6,708 nucleotides of DNA, from NCBI GenBank assembly GCA_030630935.1, contig DAOVMD010000169.1:1-6708 (forward strand), read 5' to 3'. Shown here one piece after another: positions 1-6,380 of this stretch. Under the pieces are notes generated by a model, which was given only the letters and a program-made list of their open reading frames with translations, searched no databases and was not told the origin of the DNA. The first letter of the stretch is position 1. Every line of letters starts with the position of its first letter. A program made the position numbers and the translations under genes. This DNA comes from Candidatus Mcinerneyibacteriota bacterium. GTDB lineage: Bacteria > AUK180 > JAQVHJ01.

Positions 1-60
1 AATATTGCGCTGATTACATAGCGTTAAAGGTGAGAAGAATATTTACTATTCAGAGCTGGA

Positions 61-216
61 GTTAAATAGTTCAAATGTTAAAAAGACGTTTAAGTGTGCG
101 AGAGTGGAGATAGTTAAACAGTTCAAATGGTGAAAAGATGTTTAAGTGTGCGAAAGTGACGATGGTTAAATAGTTTAAGTGTTAAAAAAATGTTAGAGTG
201 TTTTTGTAAGGATGTG
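61..216 (+). repeat. Left tandem array of a 52-bp repeat (three units)
   Basis: Three head-to-tail units of exactly 52 bp start at 61, 113 and 165. Each begins GTTAAAYAGTTYAARTG, and units 1 and 2 continue with a run of A, GTTTAAGTGTGCGA and a purine-rich end. Units 1 and 2 differ at about 8 of 52 positions; unit 3 is degenerate in its second half. Pieces of the same sequence continue to about 270. No convincing reading frame runs through the units. The same period and sequence recur at 5971-6123 in the same orientation. Confidence 0.85.
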
Positions 217-229
217 CTCTCGCACATCT
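210..229. repeat. Hairpin GATGTGC-TCTC-GCACATC
   Basis: A perfect 7-bp stem with a 4-nt loop (211-228), extended by one G-T pair. It interrupts the end of the 52-bp repeat array. The arms resemble the larger palindrome at 278-299 (GA, T or C, GTGC), so the two are probably related REP-like elements. There is no T-tract on either side that would make a clear terminator. Confidence 0.6.
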
Positions 230-277
230 ATGGTTCAATTGTTCAAGAGTTAATAAAACAGTTCAAATGTTATTGTA

Positions 278-299
278 GAGACGTGCAATTGCACGTCTC
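278..299. repeat. Perfect 22-bp palindrome (REP-like)
   Basis: The arm GAGACGTGCAA is followed directly by its exact complement TTGCACGTCTC, giving a perfect 22-bp palindrome with no spacer. Chance occurrence of such length is unlikely, and similar GAGACGTGC-type palindromes are, from general experience, dispersed in intergenic DNA of many environmental bacteria. It could act as a REP-like element or cruciform. It sits 145 bp beyond the end of the NACHT gene. Confidence 0.75.
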
Positions 300-356
300 G
301 GAAACTTTGGAGGGACGGAGGGTACATTTTGTTGCAGTATTATGTTTACTTCAAAC

Positions 357-407
357 GGGAGGATTAAGTTCTTATAATCAAAATGGTTTCGGTTAACTCT
401 GTTAACC
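357..407 (+). repeat. Dispersed repeat copy 1, with GGTTAAC hairpin
   Basis: The 24-nt core beginning GGGAGGATTAAGTTCTTAT matches copies 2 and 3 with one difference (ATAATCA instead of ATGATCA). After about 10 nt it ends in the hairpin GGTTAAC-TCT-GTTAACC (391-407), which copy 2 shares exactly. It lies 36 bp past the stop codon of the NACHT gene, so the hairpin could slow or end its transcript, but there is no T-tract on the minus strand. Together with copy 2 it forms a direct repeat around the NACHT gene. Confidence 0.8.
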
Positions 408-443
408 TCATTTGTTCGAGATCACGCGATTAATATAGTATTC

Positions 444-3400
444 TCATTTACTCAATTGTGTAATCAGGATTCGATATGCAATTCTTGTATCAGGGTGTTT
501 TTTTATTTGCACAGTTGCTTTTTCAATTATTCTTTTTATCAGATCGGGATCTTTTATTTTATTTAGAGCAATGGTAAGTGTAAGATTATCGATCCCCGGA
601 AATTTCTGTACCTTTCCCAGGAGCCATGCAAAAACTTCTTTTCTTTCTAATTCCTCTTTATTCAATACAGCGAGCAATCTATCTTTTTTAAAATCTCTTT
701 GCCCGGTTAATAGTTTCATAATAAAACCAGGTTTCAATTTCAGCCATGGGTAATTAAACCTGAATTGTAATGTTGACTCCACTACAGCTCCTGCTTTTGA
801 CCCAATTAAAATATCAAAAATATTCTGGAGACGATCCTTATTCACTTGATCATTTCTAAGTAGTATTCCAGGTTCAACATCTTCAATCCTTGACCTGGGA
901 AGTTTTCCATACTTCTGAACATACTTCATTAAATATTGAAAATCCTCCTCTACTCCATGCTTCGGTACCAGAGCCATGATCTCATAACTGATATTTGAAT
1001 CAACCTTAACGCTCCCCCTTTGACCTGCCTTAAATAGGTTATCAATTACTCTTTTCATTATATCGTGCGTAATCTCAAAATTCTGAATTAGTACCAGGGC
1101 AGCAGCATGTCTAATCTCTTTATCATCATCATACAGATGATTTATGATATCATTTCTATTCAATCTAAACCTTGAAACATTCTTACCCAATAAGAAATTT
1201 AATATGGAAATTTTTAATTTATTATCAGGCGATTTCAGGTATGCTGCCATTAAATCCTGATATCCTTTCGGTTTAACTCGTGAGAAAGACATGAGAGTAA
1301 AGAGCATCTCCTTAAATAATGGGTATGTCGAATCATTCTGGTATTCCATGAACATATCCATAATATTTTCACGCACCAGCCTAACTCGACCCAGAAAAAA
1401 CTTGGTAAAAGTTTCCATGAACCTGGCTAAATGCTGAAATACAAATAACTTCATCTCAAAATTCATGAACCCATCATATGAATTCACCGGTAAAGCAGAA
1501 CCCTCATCTTCACTATAGAACCGATATTCTGCAAGTCTTTCCATTATAGGCTCTAAACCTTCAGAGCTAATTTCGTCATAGTCAAATATCACCAGATCCC
1601 ATTCAGGAAAATCATCATCATCCTGAAAATCAATCTCAGAGAATTGTTTTAACATTAAAGGTTTTAGACCAGATTTCTTTAGAATATCATCATCATGAAT
1701 CTTTAGAATTGTCTGGTATCGATATTTATGAATATACAAAAATCTATCACCCGGTTCAATCTCACGGCCAAGTCTGGATAACCCAAGGTATGGTAAACAT
1801 ATTCTGCTTATATAATCCATAAATTTATCTAAGAATCCTCTTAATAAAGCCGTCTTATCTATATTTTCATCAAGACCCAAAATCAGATTAATAATGTTTT
1901 TATAACTCCTCTTAATCATCCCTTCCTTCTTCTTAATCACTAAGAGTTTCTTAATCTTATCGGGAATCTTTTCAATTTCAAGGTGTTGAAGTAAATAAAT
2001 TGCAAGGTTAGAAACAGAATGTATTTTAGTCTTCAGTATTAAATTAATTATCTCTTCAAGGTATTTATTTAAAAATCCCTGCTCAACCTTTATTCCTGAT
2101 TTCAGAAAGTCTCCTACTAAGATCCAATCACGATGTAAGTATTCATCCAAGTTAGATTGGAGATTGAAAATATTTTCCAGGAATAAGGTTGATTTATCAT
2201 GACCTAATAAACTGAGATAATCAGCAGCATTAAATATCGTCTCTCGAAACTCTGATTTATGAATATAATCCCGAATCTCGATTTCTCCTTTTAACCAACT
2301 TTCTGCAAATTGAAGAGAAGCCATGTATTCGTAGAAGGACTTATGTATGAAGCTGAATATAAACATACCGTTCTTATCCCTACCCCTGGATATTAAATAC
2401 CCCGTGTCTTTCTCGAGCATCTCTAAGAACCGATCAATTTTCTGATTAATCTCAGGTTCTTGAATTCCGTTATCAATTGCATTAAATCTATCGGTTAAAA
2501 TACTACGAAGATTAAATTCCGAAATTTGGTTGTCGTTAGAACTTCGGAGAATAAATGATGCGGTTTGTTTCAAAATAAAAATTATCTCGTGCTTTGGTAA
2601 TAATTTCTCACGGTGATATAAAGGCCAGGAATCAACCAGAGTATCCGTAATTGATTCAAATAAAAAAATCTTATTATCTGAAAGTTTAATCCCTTGTGAA
2701 AACATAATTATTATCATGGTTAAAATTAAAGGGTTCCTGGAAATCCGGCGTAAGTTTCTATTCTTAAACAACTCATTTTTTAATTTTTTCTGCATCTCAG
2801 CCTGTTTATCAGGTTCATAAATCTCATTTAACCAGGACTCCAAAAACCGGGATTGTTGTCCAGAACTTAATTCCTGTATAAAGAATTTCTTAAAATTACT
2901 CTCGAAAACAATATCGCGATTTCGATAAATTCTCGAGGTTAAGATTAATTTGATCCCGGGTTTACATAGTTTTAAGTCCAGGGTCGCTTTATTGACTCTA
3001 ACTCCAAGAACACGATCGGGAATCTCATCCAGACCATCAATCATTAAAATTACTCTTTCCTTTGAAATAAAGTACTCCAGGATATCCGAAAATTTCCGGT
3101 ACTCATCAAATAGTAAATACTTAATTAATTCTTCATAATTCCCATTTTCAATCCCCTTCGCCAGGTCACTTGCCCTTAGATAAATAGGAAAATAATAATC
3201 AGGACTATTCCCCGGGTCCTTGTGTTTTGATTTCAGGAATGATAAAGTTAAATGTTTAATTAGTGTTGTTTTACCTGAACCCGGGTCACCAAGAATGAGA
3301 ATATTATCATTTTCCAAAATCCTGTTTAATTTTACTCGAGAACTCAAGAAATAATCTTGTTCATCCATATCCTCCGTTTCTAAAATTTCAGGTTTAAAAT

Positions 3401-4265
3401 AAGGCTCGACAAAAATCTCAGGAAACTGTTTAAATGAATTCCCCGAAAATAACCTGGGTGTTAATCCTTCAAAACCCGAATTTCTAAATCGATTTTTTAA
3501 AAACTCAGAGTAACGCTCTAAGGATTTTTCAATCTTAAATTCAAAACCTTGAGATCTTGATTTAGGCTTCTTCGGGTCAAACCCGATTAAGTCAATGATT
3601 GAATCGAGCTGGGAAGATGAAAACGGTTTCTTGAACGCGGAAAGTTCATTTGTATTAATTAAGTACTTCAGGATATCAAGGTCACCCGAAGCAATGTCGA
3701 GGATTTTGAAAGATTTATCTTTGTTCAGGAGTGACTCTATATGCTGACTCCGACCATGAATAGGACCCTTGAAAGTGAGGAGCATATTTATACTATGCAT
3801 CAAGTTTTTACCAGTCCAGGAATTAAACGTTTTACATAATTGAAGAATTGAACCTGAAAAACCACGTCTGTTATTAATAAGCTGATGATACGGATTAATA
3901 TTATTCTTGGACCCGTGCTTGAGTCTAACTTTCTTGTTCCTTTTCTCATCAAATAAAGTCCAGACTTCATTCTCACTCCCGTCTAAATTAATCCCATCAA
4001 AATTCTTATACTCACCTACCGCTAAGAGGTTCGGAGTTAAGATTAAATAATCAAACTCCACTGCATCTGACGGAGGTTTCTTCCCTGGTTTGGGCTCTGC
4101 CTGAATACTATCGTGAACATCGCGGAATACCCAGGACCAGAGCAATAACCGGATATCTATATCCGAATCACCGAAATTCTTTTCAAGAAACGACCAAATC
4201 CGACTGAACGCCTGAACTTCCTTATCCGAATGCTTTCCCGAATCACTATAATAAACACGCAGCAT
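444..4265 (-). CDS. NERD-NACHT STAND NTPase, putative NLR-like defence protein
   Basis: This 1273-residue protein looks like a nuclease-armed NACHT switch. Residues about 10-135 resemble a NERD (nuclease-related) domain: E16 in the first helix, D72 in FDYLILTP, the E85-x-K87 pair in GEYKNFDG, and NPYHQL at 124-129. Residues about 320-480 form the NACHT ATPase: Walker A GDPGSGKTT (326-334, K332), Walker B ILMIDGLDE (406-414), and a sensor-type LTSR (442-445). FSFIHKSFYEYMA (637-649) matches the conserved motif of the helical region after NACHT modules. The remaining ~600 residues are mostly helical, with an acidic stretch (QDDDD, 881-885) and a HEAT-like repeat near 1046-1063. No signal peptide or membrane segment is seen, so it is probably cytosolic. 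The ATG is preceded by AAGGAG with an 11-nt spacer and a good promoter. Family knowledge: bacterial NACHT proteins sense phage and trigger an effector. Anti-phage activity and the nuclease target here are inferred; the domain calls are strong. Confidence 0.9.
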   Translation of the reverse strand: MLRVYYSDSGKHSDKEVQAFSRIWSFLEKNFGDSDIDIRLLLWSWVFRDVHDSIQAEPKPGKKPPSDAVEFDYLILTPNLLAVGEYKNFDGINLDGSENEVWTLFDEKRNKKVRLKHGSKNNINPYHQLINNRRGFSGSILQLCKTFNSWTGKNLMHSINMLLTFKGPIHGRSQHIESLLNKDKSFKILDIASGDLDILKYLINTNELSAFKKPFSSSQLDSIIDLIGFDPKKPKSRSQGFEFKIEKSLERYSEFLKNRFRNSGFEGLTPRLFSGNSFKQFPEIFVEPYFKPEILETEDMDEQDYFLSSRVKLNRILENDNILILGDPGSGKTTLIKHLTLSFLKSKHKDPGNSPDYYFPIYLRASDLAKGIENGNYEELIKYLLFDEYRKFSDILEYFISKERVILMIDGLDEIPDRVLGVRVNKATLDLKLCKPGIKLILTSRIYRNRDIVFESNFKKFFIQELSSGQQSRFLESWLNEIYEPDKQAEMQKKLKNELFKNRNLRRISRNPLILTMIIIMFSQGIKLSDNKIFLFESITDTLVDSWPLYHREKLLPKHEIIFILKQTASFILRSSNDNQISEFNLRSILTDRFNAIDNGIQEPEINQKIDRFLEMLEKDTGYLISRGRDKNGMFIFSFIHKSFYEYMASLQFAESWLKGEIEIRDYIHKSEFRETIFNAADYLSLLGHDKSTLFLENIFNLQSNLDEYLHRDWILVGDFLKSGIKVEQGFLNKYLEEIINLILKTKIHSVSNLAIYLLQHLEIEKIPDKIKKLLVIKKKEGMIKRSYKNIINLILGLDENIDKTALLRGFLDKFMDYISRICLPYLGLSRLGREIEPGDRFLYIHKYRYQTILKIHDDDILKKSGLKPLMLKQFSEIDFQDDDDFPEWDLVIFDYDEISSEGLEPIMERLAEYRFYSEDEGSALPVNSYDGFMNFEMKLFVFQHLARFMETFTKFFLGRVRLVRENIMDMFMEYQNDSTYPLFKEMLFTLMSFSRVKPKGYQDLMAAYLKSPDNKLKISILNFLLGKNVSRFRLNRNDIINHLYDDDKEIRHAAALVLIQNFEITHDIMKRVIDNLFKAGQRGSVKVDSNISYEIMALVPKHGVEEDFQYLMKYVQKYGKLPRSRIEDVEPGILLRNDQVNKDRLQNIFDILIGSKAGAVVESTLQFRFNYPWLKLKPGFIMKLLTGQRDFKKDRLLAVLNKEELERKEVFAWLLGKVQKFPGIDNLTLTIALNKIKDPDLIKRIIEKATVQIKKHPDTRIAYRILITQLSK

Positions 4266-4294
4266 AATAAATATTTCTCCTTTATATAAAAGAT

Positions 4295-4323
4295 ATTATA
4301 TTATAAAGAGGGTTAAAAGTCAA
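4295..4323 (-). promoter_or_regulatory. Sigma70-type promoter of the NACHT gene
   Basis: Reading the minus strand, TTGACT (4318-4323) and TATAAT (4295-4300) are separated by exactly 17 bp, a near-consensus housekeeping promoter. Transcription would begin around 4288, leaving a leader of roughly 23 nt. A ribosome binding site AAGGAG lies at 4277-4282, 11 nt before the ATG at 4265. The short leader leaves little room for attenuation or a riboswitch. An overlapping TATAAT lies 5 bp closer to the -35 but gives a 12-bp spacer, so it is less likely to be used. Confidence 0.75.
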
Positions 4324-4414
4324 AGGAAAAATATTAAAATAAAATTTATGATTTATGGTTGATAATTATTAATTGATAAACCGACTATTCTATTGTTTGT
4401 TAATCCTTTCATAT
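4324..4414. other. AT-rich upstream region of the NACHT promoter
   Basis: This very AT-rich stretch lies directly upstream of the -35 box of the NACHT gene. It contains an imperfect inverted repeat around 4358-4383 (GGTTGATAATTA against TTAATTGATAAACC), which might bind a regulator or simply reflect low complexity. No gene is present. Confidence 0.3.
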
Positions 4415-4470
4415 GGGAGGATTAAGTTCTTATGATCAGGGGCATGTTTGGTTAACTCTGTTAACCAAAC
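4415..4470 (+). repeat. Dispersed repeat copy 2, with 11-bp-stem hairpin
   Basis: The core matches copy 1 in 23 of 24 positions and copy 3 in all 24. It is followed by a perfect hairpin GTTTGGTTAAC-TCT-GTTAACCAAAC (4446-4470), whose inner 17 nt are identical to the copy 1 hairpin. The homology between copies 1 and 2 spans about 52 bp in the same orientation. This copy lies about 90 bp upstream of the NACHT promoter and about 340 bp downstream of the DUF1016 stop codon, so it separates the two genes. Confidence 0.82.
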
Positions 4471-4483
4471 CGAGAGCAAATAG

Positions 4484-4500
4484 CAGAGAACAGAGAACAG
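4484..4500. repeat. Short tandem repeat CAGAGAA
   Basis: Two and a half units of the 7-mer CAGAGAA (CAGAGAA CAGAGAA CAG). It is a minor simple repeat between dispersed repeat copy 2 and the hairpin cluster. Confidence 0.55.
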
Positions 4501-4532
4501 TCGTTTTATAGAAAAAGATTTTTGGTCTCCAT

Positions 4533-4552
4533 AATAGGAATAAATTCCTATT
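4533..4552. repeat. Hairpin AATAGGAAT / ATTCCTATT
   Basis: Perfect 9-nt arms separated by AA, so about 8 bp would pair in RNA. It is the first of three hairpins within 90 bp. No protein-coding sense is evident on either strand. Confidence 0.6.
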
Positions 4553-4572
4553 GTATTTGGTGAATCAGTCAT

Positions 4573-4592
4573 CCCCGGATTGAAATCCGGGG
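4573..4592. repeat. GC-rich hairpin CCCCGGAT-TGAA-ATCCGGGG
   Basis: A perfect 8-bp, GC-rich stem with a 4-nt loop, the second of the three hairpins. It is by far the most stable structure in the 546-bp gap between the two genes. Hairpins of this kind occur as REP-like elements; it lacks a following T-tract on either strand. Confidence 0.65.
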
Positions 4593-4603
4593 CTCTTCGC
4601 ATT

Positions 4604-4627
4604 AGAGCTGAAGCTCTTTTTATTTTT
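4604..4627 (+). terminator. Terminator-like hairpin followed by T-tract (plus strand)
   Basis: AGAGC-TGAA-GCTCT (5-bp stem, 4-nt loop) is followed at once by TTTTATTTTT. This is intrinsic-terminator shape on the plus strand, although both genes here read on the minus strand. Either it ends a plus-strand transcript that covers the two upstream hairpins, or the resemblance is accidental. The stem is short. Confidence 0.35.
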
Positions 4628-4784
4628 CTATTACTGTTATCTGCTGCAACTTGTTCCAAAATGGATCAGCTTGGTCACAAACTTGGTCACAAACTTGCTC
4701 GGTAGCTTTTCCAGTAAATACATTGGTGAGAGATTTACGACCGTCACATCTTGAGGTCACAAATCGTGACTTCAAGTTTTCAAA
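4620..4784 (-). pseudogene. Decayed ORF6N-domain-like fragment
   Basis: One minus-strand frame bounded by stops (TAG at 4785-4787, TAA at 4620-4622) reads FENLKSRFVTSR, then GRKSL and NVFTGK. This recalls the end of the ORF6N domain, whose family pattern is roughly EFENLRSQ(F/I)xTSx-GGRRxLPYxFTEQGV. There is no start codon or ribosome binding site, a stop sits just before the recognisable part, and the frame dissolves into a 12-bp tandem repeat (two CTTGGTCACAAA units, 4670-4693). It begins right after the DUF1016 stop codon. ORF6N proteins are common in phages and accessory islands. The match is short, made from memory of the family pattern, and could be wrong. Confidence 0.4.
4750..4776 (-). 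repeat. Inverted repeat downstream of the DUF1016 gene
   Basis: CTTGAGGTCAC and GTGACTTCAAG flank a 5-nt loop, 11 bp with one mismatch. It lies 35 bp past the DUF1016 stop codon, so it could help end that transcript, but no T-tract follows on the minus strand. It overlaps the codons for the FVTS part of the ORF6N-like fragment, so the symmetry may simply be inherited from old coding sequence. Confidence 0.4.
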
Positions 4785-4811
4785 CTAATCTCTGAATAAT
4801 TTCTTGCATAT

Positions 4812-5843
4812 TTATCTCTTCTTCTCATCCAATTCTTTAAGTTTATTTTTTATCATAGATGGATCAGGTAATTGTTTCAATAATTTAGCAGGTAAATCTT
4901 TTGTTAAGTAATACTTTGCCACACCAACAGGGTTTCTAATATTCCGTAATGCGTATTCAACCACAATATTATCTTTCTCTTTACACAAAATCATACCTAT
5001 GGATGGATTCTCATCCGGCAATCTAACCTTATCATCAAGAAGATTAAGATAAAAATTCATCTTCCCTGCATATTCAGGAATAAATTTAGCAACTTTTAAA
5101 TCAATTGCGACTAAACACTTTAAGTGCCTATGATAAAATAACAAATCAATGAAATACTCTTTTTTTCCAAGGATAACCTTATATTGATTACCTATAAAAG
5201 TAAATCCAATACCAAGTTCCAATAAGAAATTTTTAATATTATCTAAAAGTTTACTCTCTAATTCTCTTTCTTTTAAATCATCTGATATCTCAAGAAAATC
5301 AAGGAGGTAGGTATCCTTTATAATGGGTTTAACTTTCTTCCTTATTTGAATGGGTAGCGTTTTATCAAAATTATGGGTTTTATTCTCCGTTAAAAATCGT
5401 TCAAAAGATTTTGTTTCTATTTGATGGGTGAGAATTCTCTTGCTCCACCCATTCTTTGAAACCATTCTACAATAATATTCTTTTTCATAATCATTTTTAG
5501 TTTTATCTAAGATTATAAGATTGTGGCTCCAGGGAATTTCTCCAACCAGTGGTTGGAGTTTTGGTTTGTTTTCATAGGTACTGTATAATTTTCGCATATA
5601 CCACAAATTTTGAGCCGAAAAACCTCTATTTTGAGGAAACTCCTTTTGTAAATCTTCAGAAAGTCTTTGTATGACTTTTTGCCCCCAACCAAGTTTCTTT
5701 TGCTTTTCAACAATAGACTTTCCTATATCCCAATAAAGTTTTATAAGCTGCTTATTTACAGTTCTATATGCCTTATACTGAGCGTGCTTTATCTTGCTTT
5801 TTAAATTATTAAGAAATTTTATATATTCATTATTCTTTTGCAC
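4812..5843 (-). CDS. DUF1016 (YhcG-type) PD-(D/E)XK nuclease domain protein
   Basis: This 343-residue protein has the full two-part DUF1016 layout and a usual length for the family. The N-terminal domain carries the hallmarks VNKQLIKLYWDIGKSI (29-44), GWGQKVIQRLSEDLQKEFP (52-70), GFSAQNLWYMRKLY (74-87) and LVGEIPWSHNLIIL (99-112). The C-terminal PD-(D/E)XK fold (about 195-330) has D233 in FIDLLFYH, the D248-x-K250 pair in VAIDLKV, then FIPEYAGKMNFYLN (254-267) and the late SIGMILCK (281-288). The second acidic residue is Asp where relatives often have Glu (ELK); both fit the motif. The start is GTG, chosen because AAGGAG (5851-5856) lies 7 nt upstream and the family N-terminus follows at once. 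The family is known as nuclease-fold proteins of accessory islands, often beside restriction or toxin genes; the substrate is not known from sequence. It has its own promoter, so it is probably transcribed separately from the NACHT gene downstream. Confidence 0.93.
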   Translation of the reverse strand: MQKNNEYIKFLNNLKSKIKHAQYKAYRTVNKQLIKLYWDIGKSIVEKQKKLGWGQKVIQRLSEDLQKEFPQNRGFSAQNLWYMRKLYSTYENKPKLQPLVGEIPWSHNLIILDKTKNDYEKEYYCRMVSKNGWSKRILTHQIETKSFERFLTENKTHNFDKTLPIQIRKKVKPIIKDTYLLDFLEISDDLKERELESKLLDNIKNFLLELGIGFTFIGNQYKVILGKKEYFIDLLFYHRHLKCLVAIDLKVAKFIPEYAGKMNFYLNLLDDKVRLPDENPSIGMILCKEKDNIVVEYALRNIRNPVGVAKYYLTKDLPAKLLKQLPDPSMIKNKLKELDEKKR

Positions 5844-5922
5844 TGTTTCTCTCCTTCAATTTTTAATCAATTAGTCTTGCGGTTCATTTAATAATATTGA
5901 TGTGGTTCCTTAATCTAGTTAT

Positions 5923-5951
5923 ATTTTAACATAACTCCTTGAGTTTGTCAA
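5923..5951 (-). promoter_or_regulatory. Sigma70-type promoter of the DUF1016 gene, with inverted repeat over the -10
   Basis: On the minus strand a perfect TTGACA (5946-5951) is followed after 17 bp by TAAAAT (5923-5928). The predicted start near 5916 gives a leader of about 73 nt, with AAGGAG at 5851-5856. An inverted repeat AGTTAT-8 nt-ATAACT encloses the -10 box (roughly 5917-5936) and could be an operator, although 6-bp arms in AT-rich DNA are weak evidence. The 52-bp repeat array begins only 20 bp upstream of the -35 box. Confidence 0.72.
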
Positions 5952-5970
5952 GAAATAAAAGAGTTCAAAT

Positions 5971-6118
5971 GTTCAATAGTTAAAATGTTAAAAAAACGTT
6001 CAAGTGTGTGGGAGTTAGGATAGTTAAATTGTTTAAGTGTTTTATAAAGGCATGCTTTGCATGTGTTTAAATGTGCGAGAGTTTCGATAGTTCAATTGTT
6101 TAAGTGTTATTAAAAAAC
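5971..6118 (+). repeat. Right array of the 52-bp repeat
   Basis: Unit A (5971-6022) is exactly 52 bp and matches the left array: GTTCAATAGTTAAAATG, A-run, CGTTCAAGTGTG, purine-rich end. Unit B (6023-6089) is 15 bp longer because it carries an inserted hairpin, CATGC-TTT-GCATG (6051-6063). Unit C starts at 6090 and stops near 6118, where the decayed DUF1016 fragment begins. All units point the same way as those at 61-216, so the two arrays lie as direct repeats on either side of the two genes. Confidence 0.8.
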
Positions 6119-6169
6119 GTTTTGTCTCCTGGGAATTTCTCCAACAAGTTGTTGCACTTTTGGTTTATT
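6119..6169 (-). pseudogene. Decayed DUF1016 fragment A (17 codons)
   Basis: The minus strand reads NKPKVQQLVGEIPRRQN, against NKPKLQPLVGEIPWSHN in the intact gene at 5520-5570: 12 of 17 residues and 42 of 51 bases agree. The changed W, S and H codons each differ by one base, as expected of decay from a real coding sequence. Upstream (higher coordinates) the frame stays open for a while but loses resemblance; downstream it meets stops and the 52-bp repeat. It cannot encode a functional protein. Confidence 0.75.
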
Positions 6170-6237
6170 TTTATTTTTTGTTTTGCAAACAATGCTTTGG
6201 TCTTGGAAGGGATAGTTAAAAATCTTTTTTTTGCTTT

Positions 6238-6291
6238 TCTCTGCGTCCTCAGTGTCCGGAGTTTACCCCGTTTTTTCGGGGCGGTGAATAA
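6238..6291 (-). repeat. Dispersed intergenic motif, interrupted by a small hairpin
   Basis: Read on the minus strand, this holds TTCACCGC, a small hairpin CCCCG-AAAAAA-CGGGG, then CGGACACTGAGGACGCAGAG and AAAAGC. From general experience, strings of the type ACCGCAGAGGACACAGAGGACGCAGAG are scattered between genes in many environmental bacteria; here one seems split by the hairpin. Function unknown. A fainter relative, AACCACTGAACACACCGC, is at 6481-6498. Confidence 0.4.
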
Positions 6292-6330
6292 AAAAGTTTG
6301 AGCGAAGCGAGTTCTTTGTTTTTATACATT

Positions 6331-6380
6331 TCATACGGGAGGATTAAGTTCTTATGATCAGGGCGTCCGGCCGGAAGCCC
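6331..6380 (+). repeat. Dispersed repeat copy 3, ending in a GC-rich REP hairpin
   Basis: TCATAC precedes the same 24-nt core (6337-6360), identical to copy 2. Instead of the GTTAAC hairpin, the core runs straight into GGGCGTCCGGCCGGAAGCCC (6361-6380), a 10-bp inverted repeat with one mismatched pair and strikingly GC-rich for this region. Hairpins of this GGGC-CCGGCCGG-GCCC style are familiar as dispersed elements in other genomes (general knowledge, not checked here). The DUF1016 gene lies between copies 2 and 3. Confidence 0.78.

Noticed and set aside
61-216. CRISPR array
   Set aside because: The 52-bp units are contiguous with no unique spacers, units diverge from each other, and no cas gene is present.
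190-396. A 68-codon plus-strand open frame
   Set aside because: It is made of repeat units, two hairpins and part of dispersed repeat copy 1, and lacks a protein-like composition.
571-753. Plus-strand frame opposite the NACHT gene (another at 2950-3138)
   Set aside because: Both are antisense shadows of a long, domain-supported gene.
4150-4165. Inverted repeat CGGATAT-CT-ATATCCG
   Set aside because: It lies within coding sequence (SDIDIR region of the NACHT protein) and is most likely chance.
4390-4659. An 89-codon minus-strand open frame from a TTG start
   Set aside because: It runs through hairpins and the dispersed repeat, has no ribosome binding site, and its sequence matches no family. 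The repeated PDHKNLILPYE peptide is just the dispersed repeat read in one frame.
5513-5713. A 66-codon minus-strand frame inside the DUF1016 gene
   Set aside because: It is an out-of-frame reading of a well-supported gene.
4812-5843. Reading the two genes as a toxin-antitoxin or restriction-modification pair
   Set aside because: No methyltransferase, specificity subunit or small antitoxin gene is present, and the genes are separated by 546 bp with separate promoters.
6104-6301. A 65-codon plus-strand open frame
   Set aside because: It is antisense to DUF1016 fragment A and crosses a dispersed motif; no ribosome binding site.
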